In this document: piece by piece, positions 55,113 through 64,000 of the stretch | Numbering within the stretch: position 1 is the first letter of the stretch | Layout: each line of letters opens with the position of its first letter | Made by a program: the position numbers and the translations under genes | Notes under the pieces: generated by a model | Databases searched by the model: none | Seen by the model: only the letters and a program-made list of their open reading frames with translations | What the model was told of the DNA's origin: nothing | NCBI RefSeq assembly: GCF_030316845.1 | Contig: NZ_JASZYS010000003.1 | Span: 248,001 to 312,000 of the forward strand | Length of the DNA stretch: 64,000 bases | Origin: Variovorax davisae | GTDB taxonomy: Bacteria > Pseudomonadota > Gammaproteobacteria > Burkholderiales > Burkholderiaceae_C | Direction of reading: 5' to 3'

Positions 55113-57431
55113 TCAATCCCTAGCAAGGGCGGCCGCCATGCGGCGTTCCAGATTCAGATACGAGTCACTGCCGATGTCGAATACGACCTTGACGACACGC
55201 CCGGACTCGAACCGGAACTGCGAGCCGTATGCGCTGCTGACCGCGTCGCCGCCGTCGTAGCCAACGCATAGCCCCTCGCCACAAAGCGAATAGCGGCCGG
55301 TCTGGGTGCGAAACGGCGCTTCCGCCACCACCTGTTCGTCCACGTGGAGGCTCATCCGGCCCAGGGTCTCGCCCAACTCGCTGATTTCGTCCCTTGCGAA
55401 TGACACGCCGACGATGTGCTGGCCCAGCTTCGGCACCTCGCAGACTAGACGCTGCTCGGGCGGGATGCCCAGGAAGTTGTAGACGTAGAACAGGCGCCCG
55501 TTCTTCACAAACAATGACCAGCCGCCGAATCGAGAGCCCTGCGCTACGATCACGCCCCGGCTTGCGCCAGTGAACTCAACCTCGGCCAGCATCTTGAAGG
55601 ACACGCCCAGGGTGCGCGCGGCCGAGGCCTCGGGCACCTCGGTCGTGTCCGGGTAGTAGACATAGCGGTCGCGCTGTGGCGCGTGGTACTCCGCCTCATG
55701 CATCGCGCGCACCCCCAAGTCGATCAAAGGAAGAACGTTGTTCTTCTGGGCCTCAGACATCCAGAGCTCGATCATGTCCTTAAGTTTTTCTGGCTGCTCG
55801 CCTGCCAAGTCGTGAGCTTCCGCCCGGTCCACGTCGGTGTTGAACAACTGCCACGCATCCTGGTCGAAACGCCCCTGGTCCGATGGTAGCGGCGCATGAA
55901 GGGAGGATGCCTTCCATCCCTCGTGCCAGATGCCGCGGGTGCCGCACATCTCGTAGTACTGCGTCTTCTTGCGCGTAGGCGCAGCCGCATCGTCGAAGGT
56001 GTAGGCCATCGAGACGCCGGCGAGCGGCGTCTGCTTGATGCCGTCGATGGCCTCAGGCATCGGCACGCCGCAGCATTCGAGGATTGTCGGCACGATGTCC
56101 GTACAGTGGTGGTACTGGTTCCTCACCTCGCCGCGCGCCTTGATGCCCTTTGGCCAGTGGACGACTAGCGGATCGCAAGTGCCGCCGGCATAGGAGGCGT
56201 AGCGCTTGAACATGCGGTACGGCGTCGAGAAGGCCACCGCCCAGCCGGTCGGATAGTGGTTGTAGGTGTCGGGGCTCCCCAGGCGGTCGAGTTGGTCCAG
56301 GTTGCGCTTCACGTCGTCCGGAAAGCCGTTGAAGAACAGGTTCTCGTTGACCGAGCCGCTGGGACTGCCCCCGCCCGACGCGCCGTTGTCCGCGCAGTAG
56401 AAAATCAGCGTGTTGTCGAGTTGGCCCGACTCCTCGAGGTAGTCGATGACCCTTCCGATCTGGACGTCCGTGTATTCCGAGAAGGCCGCATAGACCTCGG
56501 CCATGCGGCTGAAGAGACGCTTCTCGTCGTCGCTCAGGCTCGCCCACGGCCGCACCATATCGCCCTCGGCGGCGATCTCCGGCGGCATCGGGTTGATCGG
56601 CGTGAGTTCGGTGGCCGCCGGCATGATGCCGCGCTCGACCATGCGCGCGAGCACCCATTCCCGATAGGCCTCGTAGCCGTCGTCGAACTTGCCCTTGTAC
56701 TTGTCGATGTATTCCTGAGGCGCATGGTGTGGCGCATGGTTGGCGCCCGGGCAGTACCACATGTACCAGGGCTTGGCGGGGTCGCCCTGTTTGGAGTCGC
56801 GGATGAATGAGATTGCCTTGTCGGCGATGTCCTTGGAAAAATGGTAGCCCTCCTCGGGCTGGGCCGGTTGGTCGACAAAGTGGTTGTCCTCTATCAGCTC
56901 CGGATACCACTGGTTGGTCTCGCCGCCGATGAAGCCGTAGAAGCGGTCGTAGCCGAGCCCCAATGGCCAGCGCTTCTTCGAGGCGCTCATGCCGAAGGCA
57001 TCGACCGGCACGTTGTGGTTCTTACCGATCCAGAAGGTGCTCCAGCCGGCATCGCGCAGGATAGTGGCGATGGTTCCATTCTCTAGCGGGATGTGGCCGC
57101 TGTAGCCAGGAAAACCTGTCGCCGCCTCAGAGATGGTGCCGAAGGCGTTTTGGTGATGGTTTCGCCCGGTCAGGAAGCACGATCGGGTCGGCGAGCACAC
57201 CGCCGTTGTGTGCCACTGGGAATAGGTGAGGCCGTCCTTGGCGAGCCGGTCCATGGTCGGCATCTGGATGCGGCCGCCATAGGGCGACCAAGCGGCCTGG
57301 CCCGTGTCGTCATAGAGGATGACGAGGACGTTGGGCGCATCCTTCGGCGCTCTGGCGTCAAGGAAGGCGTCCCAGTCGGCCTTCGACTCGCGCACGTCGA
57401 GCTTGATCGATCCTTGAAAGGAGCGGGGCAT
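55113..57431 (-). CDS. arylsulfatase (type I sulfatase)
   Basis: A 772-residue sulfatase. Metal-binding YDDTG (D41, D42), formylglycine site C79-S-P-T-R with the full CSPTRSCFLTGRNHH signature, WYCPGANHAPHHAP, and FYCADNGASGGG. The C-terminal 170 residues form a beta-rich domain (FKMLAEVEFTGASRGVIVA; MSLHVDEQVVAEAPFRTQT) common in this subgroup. AGGAGG lies 5 bases before ATG 57431. No obvious signal peptide, so it is probably cytoplasmic. It needs a formylglycine-generating enzyme, not seen here. It follows the DUF1254 gene by 25 bases. Confidence 0.93.
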   Translation of the reverse strand: MPRSFQGSIKLDVRESKADWDAFLDARAPKDAPNVLVILYDDTGQAAWSPYGGRIQMPTMDRLAKDGLTYSQWHTTAVCSPTRSCFLTGRNHHQNAFGTISEAATGFPGYSGHIPLENGTIATILRDAGWSTFWIGKNHNVPVDAFGMSASKKRWPLGLGYDRFYGFIGGETNQWYPELIEDNHFVDQPAQPEEGYHFSKDIADKAISFIRDSKQGDPAKPWYMWYCPGANHAPHHAPQEYIDKYKGKFDDGYEAYREWVLARMVERGIMPAATELTPINPMPPEIAAEGDMVRPWASLSDDEKRLFSRMAEVYAAFSEYTDVQIGRVIDYLEESGQLDNTLIFYCADNGASGGGSPSGSVNENLFFNGFPDDVKRNLDQLDRLGSPDTYNHYPTGWAVAFSTPYRMFKRYASYAGGTCDPLVVHWPKGIKARGEVRNQYHHCTDIVPTILECCGVPMPEAIDGIKQTPLAGVSMAYTFDDAAAPTRKKTQYYEMCGTRGIWHEGWKASSLHAPLPSDQGRFDQDAWQLFNTDVDRAEAHDLAGEQPEKLKDMIELWMSEAQKNNVLPLIDLGVRAMHEAEYHAPQRDRYVYYPDTTEVPEASAARTLGVSFKMLAEVEFTGASRGVIVAQGSRFGGWSLFVKNGRLFYVYNFLGIPPEQRLVCEVPKLGQHIVGVSFARDEISELGETLGRMSLHVDEQVVAEAPFRTQTGRYSLCGEGLCVGYDGGDAVSSAYGSQFRFESGRVVKVVFDIGSDSYLNLERRMAAALARD

Positions 57432-57456
57432 CTTTACCTCCTTGAACAGCACGGTT

Positions 57457-58845
57457 TCAGTCTTGCAGCTCTTCGAAGTCGCCGGGCTTCCAGGCGCCGT
57501 CGAAGGCCGCCTGCGTCGGGCCGTAGATCCGGAAGTAAGCAAACCAACCCCTTCCGGGCATCGTCTTGATCCAACGATGCTCCGAACCAGCCGGCGCCGC
57601 CGGCCCGAAGCACAGGTCTACCGAGGCGCCAGTCGCATCCTTGACCTCGAACATTGAACGAAGGGCGGCCTTTTTCTGGTCGGTCTGGATCTGCGAGCGC
57701 GTATCGCTGTCGTAGACAGTGACAGACCAGAACAGCTTGTCCGGGACGGGCAGCGGCACGGAAAGACGGTAGCTCTTCGCGCCGTCCAGGTAGGCGCCTG
57801 AGCCGTCCTTCAAGCCCAGCCAGTACAGCGACCCGGCTTGTGGATCGCGCCGAAACATGGCCGGCGATGCGCCGATGGCCTGGTAAAACTATTTTGTGCG
57901 TGCGTCCACGTCCAGCCGGTCGGCGGTGTTGAAGTCGCCGTCCTCGAAGCGCAGGCTCGCCCACTGCCACTGGCGCCCGGGCCAGACGATGCGGTCGGCG
58001 CGCCGATCGGCAAAGGACATGACACGCATCTGGGCATTGGCCTGCACCGCGGCCGCTTCCAGGATGCGCCGCATCCGGTCATCCGGGGCGAAAGGCTGGC
58101 CCTTGGCAATGCCGAGCGATGCCAGCAACCCGTATTCGTTGTGGTAGCCGGTGAACAAGGGTTCCTCCTCCACGGCTTGGCTCAACTGTTCCCAGAATCG
58201 GATGTTGGCCTCCCACGCCACCGGCGTGGTGTCCTGGACCTGGCCCGTCACGTCCAGCCACTGGGGCACTTCCCAGGGCGCCGCCGGATCGAGCGGATAG
58301 ACCTTGATTGTCTTCAACCGCTCCTTGGCATCCTGCACGTCCCCATTCACCGGCAATGATCGGGCGCCCACCACCTGCCGATTGCTGCTGGCATGATGGA
58401 CGTAGTAGCCATTCGTCGGCAATTCGCCGTCGAAGCCAGGCGGGACCAGGAGGTGTTTGCCGCCCTTGCCGGCGTCGGGCCCCGGCAGGCCCATGTCGGC
58501 AACCCACCGCTGGTTGACGTCCATGGAGCAGACGATCAACGGCCCCGGTTGAAGCTCCACCACCAGCGGCCCGACCGAAAGATCGAGCATCAGGGGCCCG
58601 TAGGGCGTGTCAGAGTTGGCAGTGAACACCAGTTGTTCAGGCGCGCAATCCAGGATACCGAACACCCTGTTGGCGACCACGCCGATCTGGGCATTGCCGC
58701 GCACAATCGCCATTCCCGATACGGTGGGGTAGAAGAATTTGTAGACCTCGATCGCGCGGTGCAAATCCGCCGCGTCATAGGCGGCGGCAATGGCCTCGCC
58801 CGTCGGGCAGCCTCGAACAAACGTCAGCATGCTCTCGTCAGACAT
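57457..58845 (-). pseudogene. DUF1254/DUF1214 protein with in-frame amber codon
   Basis: The DUF1254 half (AIEVYKFFYPTVSGMAIVR; TANSDTPYGPLMLDLSVGP; YYVHHASSNRQVVGARSLP) runs to TAG at codon 319 (57889-57891), after DARTK. Without a frame change the DUF1214 half follows at once: FYQAIGASPAMFRRDPQ, SYRLSVPLPVPDKLFWSVT, VYDSDTRSQIQ, and GWFAYFRIYGPTQAAFDG. Relatives have Trp at this site (KWFYQAIG), so TGG changed to TAG. The second half keeps its reading frame without other lesions. Confidence 0.9.
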
Positions 58846-59122
58846 GGGTGTCCTCCGCTTCGGCGCGCCAGAATACCCGGGTCGCCCGAGGAAAGCCAGT
58901 GCCTTGGCACCTTGTAGGTCGTGCTTGGGATGGCCCTCTGCACCTTAGTGCAGACTGGCGTGCCTCAAGGGCCAATTGCTAAACACCTTCAGTCGGAACC
59001 CAATGGCGTCTTGGGCACCGTCGGCCCCCGAGACGAGGCTCTTGCCATCTTGAGATGGGCGTTGGTTTGTTGCGCCGCTGAACTGGCCCTTCCGCCGCTG
59101 ACTAAAAAGACGCTGGAGGCAG
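58846..59122. promoter_or_regulatory. divergent intergenic region
   Basis: Separates the DUF1254-sulfatase unit (minus) from the Ivy-like gene (plus). No additional gene. GGAGG at 59113 is the ribosome site of the latter. Confidence 0.45.
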
Positions 59123-59704
59123 ATGAACATGATGTCCCCGTGCACCGCAGCGCTCTTGCTATTCACCTTTGCGTTTTTGACAGAGAGTTCTTCCGCTCAC
59201 GATGTGAGGGACACCCCGCCTGGCGCTTACCAATCGGCCCAGTGTCAACAGGCCACGCAGTGCCCCCTGTTTGACGATGTCTATGCGCATACGCCGGCGT
59301 TTCGGCATGCGCTGTCATTAAACCTGCGCCATGGCGGCGAGGTCGTGCCGGAATGGGTGAAGGACAAACTGCCCAGCCGCCGGCGGGAGGCGAATGCCTC
59401 ACCCCCCGGCCCAGCCTCGACGGCCCCCACGATGCTGCCCCTGCGCATCGACGATCGCCCCTATATTCTGGGACAGATGAGCGATCCACAGGCTCAGCGA
59501 CACCGCCTCGTCGCGTTGTACGACACGGAGCGTGGGTTCGCCACCATTTACTACACCAACGAAGGCGGCAAGGCCTCGCTGCTCGGGGACACGACGGAGA
59601 TCCTGCGCACGGTGATGAACGACTACCTGAACGCGGATTCGGCTTTCGCCCGATCGCTGGCGAGTCCGGACGTTGTATTGCCGATTCCCGTGGTCAGTCA
59701 GTAG
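59123..59704 (+). CDS. Ivy-like (vertebrate-lysozyme inhibitor type) periplasmic protein
   Basis: A 193-residue protein with signal peptide (PCTAALLLFTFAFLTESSS to SAH). The mature part contains VPEWVKDKL, LRIDDRPYILGQMSDPQAQ, RHRLVALYDTERGFATIYY and a final LGDTTEILRTVMNDYL. Order and spacing resemble Ivy proteins ('P.WV...V..DG..Y.LG..C...DC....L...'), but the Ivy CKPHDC loop is replaced by MSDPQAQ, so active inhibition is doubtful. ATG at 59129 has better spacing from GGAGG than 59123. It precedes autotransporter 2 by few bases. Confidence 0.5.
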   Translation: MNMMSPCTAALLLFTFAFLTESSSAHDVRDTPPGAYQSAQCQQATQCPLFDDVYAHTPAFRHALSLNLRHGGEVVPEWVKDKLPSRRREANASPPGPASTAPTMLPLRIDDRPYILGQMSDPQAQRHRLVALYDTERGFATIYYTNEGGKASLLGDTTEILRTVMNDYLNADSAFARSLASPDVVLPIPVVSQ

Positions 59705-59712
59705 CGACTGTC

Positions 59713-62700
59713 ATGGCGCGCCAACAATCCGTTCCGCCTTCACATGGGAACGCGGCTATGCCGCCTCGTCTCGACAATCGTCGCTCGCATTCCTGGATAC
59801 GGAAGCCTTCCGCCACAGGCCACGCATATCTGCCGGTGCCCGAGCCCGCCCGAGGCGGGCGCTTGCAGATGTCCTGTCTCGCGAGCATCGTGGCCGGTGC
59901 CCTGTTGCCTCTCGCCACCTCGACGCAAGCCCAGACGATCGTGGGCCCCGGCAATGTCCCCCCACCTCCCCTGCCGGCCAACGTTCCGGCAGGCACGAGC
60001 ACGACGGTGGTCGGCAACACGACGATCACCGCTCCCCTGAGTACGGCTGCCACCAACGTCTCGGGAGGCGCGCTGACGCTTGATGCGACAGCCGGACCGA
60101 TTACCGTCCAGACCGTGAACGGCACCGCGCTGGGAGCGACAGGCGGCAGCATCGGAATTCCGAATGGCGGCGTGACGGTCTCGACGACCGGCGTTGGCAG
60201 CGCGCTCGTGATTTCGAATGCCACCGCAGATATCACCGGCCTTACCGTCAACAACACTGGGACCGGCAGCGGGCATGGCATCCTGGCAAACCCTGGCGCC
60301 ACGATCACCCTGCGCAGCGGAAATTCCATCGGCGTCGCCGGCACGAACGCCGTCGGCATCGGCGCCAACAACGGCGGCATCGTCACCGCGACAAACCTAG
60401 TGGACCTCAACGCAGGGCGTCCCGACGGATTCGGGGCTTTCGGAATCTATGTGCGTGGCCTCGGCAGTGCGGTCTCTCTGCCAGCGAATTCTGTGCTGAA
60501 CCTGTCAGGCCTGCAGGCAGTCGGCGTGACTTCGGCCGGAGCGGTCATTCTTCCCGGCGCCATCGGTCCAGGCCTCACGATCAACCTTAACAGTGCCAGC
60601 GCGGCTGGGGCATCAAGCACAGGCGTGTTGGCCACCGCCGGCGGCACCGTGGCGCTCCAGGACATTCGCGTGCAGGGTCCCTACGTCGGCGCAGGGGCAT
60701 GGGCGCAGGGGGCTGGCAGCGTCGTGACGCTGTCGGGAGTGAATACGATCACCGTCACGAGTGCCGCGAACCCGGCCTTCAACACCGTAGGGATCTGGAA
60801 TCCGACCGGCACTCCGATCTTCACGGGCGTCACCGGCTTCTCGTCCGCTGCCGGACTCCTGGCGACGCAGGGAGGGAGCATCGTCAGCAGCAACACGACG
60901 GTCAATGTGCCAGTCTCCCCGCTGGCGGGCCAGCAACCCGCTGCGGGGGCACATGCATCGAACGGGTCTATCGACCTGACGAACAATACGGTCCACACCA
61001 CCGGCGCGGGCTCGTACGGCTTCCGGATCGATTCGGGGCAGATCACCGCACGGGATTCGCGCGTGACGACATCCGGTGGCGGCGTCGGGATGTTCATCAA
61101 CTTCGGGCCGGGCACGATCGACCTGTCGAACACGACCGTGCAGGCGACCGGGCCGAACACCACTGGCCTGTATTCGCTGAATGGCACTCCGGGCTTTACC
61201 AACACGGTTCGGATCTCGGGCGGCGGACTGAGCAGCGCCCAGGAGATCGCCATCGGGGCGCAAGGTCCACTCGACGTCACGGTTTCCAATGGCGCAACGG
61301 TGTCGGGAGCGCAATATCTCGTGGCCGCCTTCGACCAGGGGACCTTCTATCCTCAAGCCACCGTCGTGAGGCTGAACGCGTCGGGCAACAGCGTGCTCAG
61401 CGGCGACGCCAGGGGTGCGCCCGCGAGCATCCTGGACATCGGCCTCGCGACTGGCTCGCGTTGGACGGGCGCGGCCTTCAATGCCACCAATGCTTCGGTC
61501 GACGCCACCAGCACTTGGAACGTGACCGCCAGCTCCTTGCTGACCCGACAACTCGCCAATGCAGGCCTTGTGGCCTTCACGCCGCCGGCCGGCGGCGCGT
61601 TCAAGACGCTGACCGCGCAGAACTATTCAGGCAATGGCGGCGTGATCGGCCTCAACACCTTCCTCGGCTCGGACAACTCCGCCTCGGACAAGCTCATCAT
61701 CAACGGCGGCACGGCATCTGGCGCGTCGTCGGTGCGCGTCACCAACGCGGGTGGCCCAGGGGCGCTCACGCTCGCGAACGGAATCCTGGTGATCGATACG
61801 GTCAACGGGGGCACCACGCAGGCGACCTCCTTCGCTCTCAATGGAAGAGCGTTGGCAGGCGCCTATGAGTACCAGCTTTTTCGGGGCGGCTTCGCGGGCT
61901 CCAATCCCAATGCCTGGTACTTGCGCTCGCAGCGCAATGACCCGCCCGTCCCTCCTCCGCCCAACCCGGACGTCAACCCGCCGGTTCCACCCCCCGCTCC
62001 GCTCCCGCCAGCGCCGCTCTACCGTCCAGAAGTCGGCGCGTATCTGGCGAACGAGCGTAACTCGGCGGGATTCCTGGTCCATAGCCTTCACGACCGTCTG
62101 GGCGAGGCTCAGTGGACCGAGCAGCAGACCTTTCAGGACGACAACCCGAAACGCAACTCGGTGTGGATCCGTGTGGTCGGCCGCGATGTTGATTTCAACC
62201 AGCCGGGACGGCAACTTCGACGTTTCGAGCCGAACTTGGCTTGTGCACGGGGGCGCCGAGGTTGCCCAATGGAGCATGTTCGGGGCCGACGACCGTCTGC
62301 ACGCGGGCGCAATGATGAGCTACGGATGGGGCTCCAGCGATGGGCTGGCCGCCGGCAATCCGTACCGCGCCGACAGCGATACCCAGGGCGTGAGCGTGGG
62401 CCTGTATGGAACGTGGTACCAGAACGATGAAAGTCGACTGGGCTGGTACACCGACCTGTGGGGCCAGTACGGATGGTTCAGCAATCATGTCGACGGCCAG
62501 GCGCTGCCATCGGTCAGCTACGACTCTCGCGTGCTCGCCCTGTCCGCCGAAACCGGCTACGCATGGCTGCCGAGCAAGTCGCTCGACTGGGTCGTGGAGC
62601 CGCAGGCGCAAGTTATCTGGGTGCGGGGAAGCCAGGATGGCATCGTTGAGACCAACGGGACGCAGATCGGCGATTTCCGAGGCAGCGGGTGGATTAGCCG

Positions 62701-62980
62701 CCTCGGCGTGCGGGTGCACCGCACTTGGATCGACGAGAAAGGAAATCGGACGCAGCCCTATCTCACGCTCAACTGGTGGCATGACGCGGTGAACGACCAG
62801 TTGGCGTTCAATGGCTTGCTGATGCGGGATCTCTATCCTCAGGACCGCTATGAGATCAAATTAGGTGTGGATGTCCAGCGTCGCAAGGGCTGGAGCGGGT
62901 GGGGCAACGTGGGCTGGGAGTTCGGCAGTCAGTCCTACCACGCTTTCACGGGACGGCTCGGCGTGAAGTACACGTGGTAA
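59713..62980 (+). pseudogene. autotransporter 2 with one frameshift at the barrel start
   Basis: Signal sequence MSCLASIVAGALLPLATST (ATG 59869, or a long N-terminal extension from 59713/59758), beta-helix passenger (LTVNNTGTGSGHGILANPG; GATITLRSGNSIGVAGTNA), a Pro-rich linker (PPVPPPPNPDVNPPVPPP), then the barrel. Near 62195 the frame changes: VGRDVDFNQ | STSRDGNFDVSSRTW, and the barrel continues to the terminal KYTW. Linker, barrel and the stretch LYRPEV.AYLAN match autotransporter 1, so they are paralogues. If the shift is real the protein cannot be anchored. Confidence 0.85.
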
Positions 62981-63206
62981 AGGCGAATGGCATTCGTCGC
63001 GCTCAATTTGCAATGGGTATGTTACAAGCTGCTTGATGCATGAGCAGAGCAGCCCGCGTGATTGGTTCACGCGAACTCGATCTTGCCTTCGCGCGGGGCT
63101 AGATCCCGTGCCCCAACTTTCCAAGCTCCGATTTCAGCGGGCGCGTCTTTTCTCTATTGATCATGTTGTCCTTCAGCGTACAGTCGGTGGTGTACTTTGA
63201 AATCAC
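62981..63206. other. spacer
   Basis: No gene supported. Confidence 0.45.
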
Positions 63207-63338
63207 ATGAAGCTCAATCGAAAAGTCAGAAGCAAGAATAGCGTTGTGCGAAGCGCGCTACGCTGGGTGCTTGTTGCCATTGTGCTCCTTTTGATTGGAG
63301 TTGGCACTTTTCATTACATGCGGGACCAGGGAATTTGA
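63207..63338 (+). CDS. 43-aa single-helix membrane protein
   Basis: A basic N-terminus (KLNRKVRSKNSVVRSALR) followed by one membrane helix (WVLVAIVLLLIGVGTFHY) and MRDQGI. Positive-inside topology predicts the C-terminus in the periplasm. No strong ribosome site is visible. Similar one-helix peptides occur as stress or regulatory proteins; family unknown. Confidence 0.45.
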   Translation: MKLNRKVRSKNSVVRSALRWVLVAIVLLLIGVGTFHYMRDQGI

Positions 63339-64000
63339 AAAATCTAGGTTGATGCGTCCCGGCGCGTCAGTCATGGCTGTCACGAAGTATCTCCGACCTC
63401 TTATGGTGTCTTGTCTTTTACCGTTTAAAGTTTGGAAGAGGAACGGTCACCGGCGCTGGTAGGGGAGTTAGGAGTCCGCTTTTGAGCACCTAAGCGGATC
63501 CCCGATGCCGGGGACTGTTCCTCCCCATGCCGGCGGTCCGCTCGCGCCGCGGTCCGGGTATCGGCAATCCAAGCTTGGGCTTCTCCCCCTTGAGTTGTGT
63601 CCCGTCCGACTCCTGCGTGGCCGTGGAGAGCCCGCACATGTCCGTCCCGCTGCGGGATATCCCGCATGAAGGCAGATCAGCCATCCATGCCAACCCCAGG
63701 ACCTACACCGGCATTTGTGCGCGCGCCTGACGACGGGATGCAGCCCATCACGGGAGAGCCGGCTAAACCCGACTTGAGTTCCCGGAAGGTCTAACCCCTG
63801 CCGAAACTGCGAAAAACTTTGGCCCCTACGGCGGGCTGGGGCGTCAGAGAACTTAGCCACAGGGAACGCGCTGCTTCAAGGGCTTGAGCCGTAGTCGCAA
63901 AAGTCCTCTCGCTCCGCAAGGGCGGCAAAGACGACTCGCGCTCAATGGCACCAATGATTGCAGAATTGCTATATACCCAGATTACAGCGACGGCTGCGTG
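63339..64000. other. gene-less right end of the window
   Basis: Several open frames are arginine/proline-rich and overlap one another; none has a ribosome site or family resemblance. Confidence 0.45.

Noticed and set aside
63468..63860. 130-codon minus-strand frame at the right end
   Set aside because: Arg/Pro/Gly-rich, no start signal, and overlaps equally poor frames on the other strand.
1..64000. Phage structural genes, conjugation genes, restriction or CRISPR defence systems
   Set aside because: None found on either strand; the integrase remnants are the only mobile-island enzymes besides IS elements.

Overview
The window is a GC-rich chromosomal or accessory segment from a Gram-negative betaproteobacterium. 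Family content (GlsB/YeaQ, MXKDX-repeat, DUF883, DUF2382/YsnF, DUF4142, CsbD, AsmA, two autotransporters, a TIGR04325 methyltransferase, IS66/IS481/IS5 elements) points to Burkholderiales, most like Comamonadaceae such as Variovorax. That assignment is inferred from family content only. No rRNA, tRNA, CRISPR array or replication origin was seen.

Layout. 0-6.4 kb: an arylsulfatase tail, a Phd/VapC-type toxin-antitoxin pair, broken unknown genes, two intact small genes and a shattered DUF3701-type tyrosine integrase. 6.8-19.1 kb (copy A) and 33.1-40.1 kb (copy B): two diverged direct copies of one stress-gene block. The shared order is stress-protein 17M-like remnant, MXKDX-repeat protein, 104-aa protein, MTE-start 72-aa protein, MFS transporter, 90-aa protein, GlsB, DUF883, OmpH-like, DUF3606, response regulator. 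Copy A also carries DUF2382/YsnF, a secreted protein and a CPBP protease (10.3-13.4 kb). It is further interrupted by an IS481 that was itself hit by a complete IS66 with an 8-bp target duplication. 19.3-33.0 kb: a methyltransferase, gene fragments (alcohol dehydrogenase, LigD), a mini zinc-finger protein, a lipoprotein hydrolase, a zinc-ribbon Ser/Thr kinase overlapping a FlgO-like/OmpA lipoprotein, DUF2934, an alpha/beta hydrolase, DUF4142, AsmA and CsbD. 40-51.3 kb: FixJ-like remnant, zinc-ribbon membrane protein, small membrane protein, alpha-CTD-like protein, autotransporter 1, a voltage-gated-type K+ channel and an MscS-like channel. 51.5-53.4 kb: a decayed LigD polymerase domain cut by a complete IS5 with CTAG duplications. 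53.9-63 kb: outer-membrane barrel protein, arylsulfatase with an upstream DUF1254/DUF1214 gene carrying an amber codon, an Ivy-like protein and frameshifted autotransporter 2.

How it fits together. Most intact genes are envelope or general-stress functions: membrane stress proteins, lipoproteins, mechanosensitive and ion channels, barrels. The kinase/OmpA pair could sense the envelope. Remnants of an integrase 3' end recur at 6.3, 6.7, 9.4, 21.2 and 37.0 kb, and a trace sits exactly at the left edges of both stress-block copies. This suggests that repeated recombination at the integrase 3' end assembled the island. Many larger genes carry single-base frameshifts, so either the island is decaying or the sequence has indel errors. 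Reads are needed to tell which.
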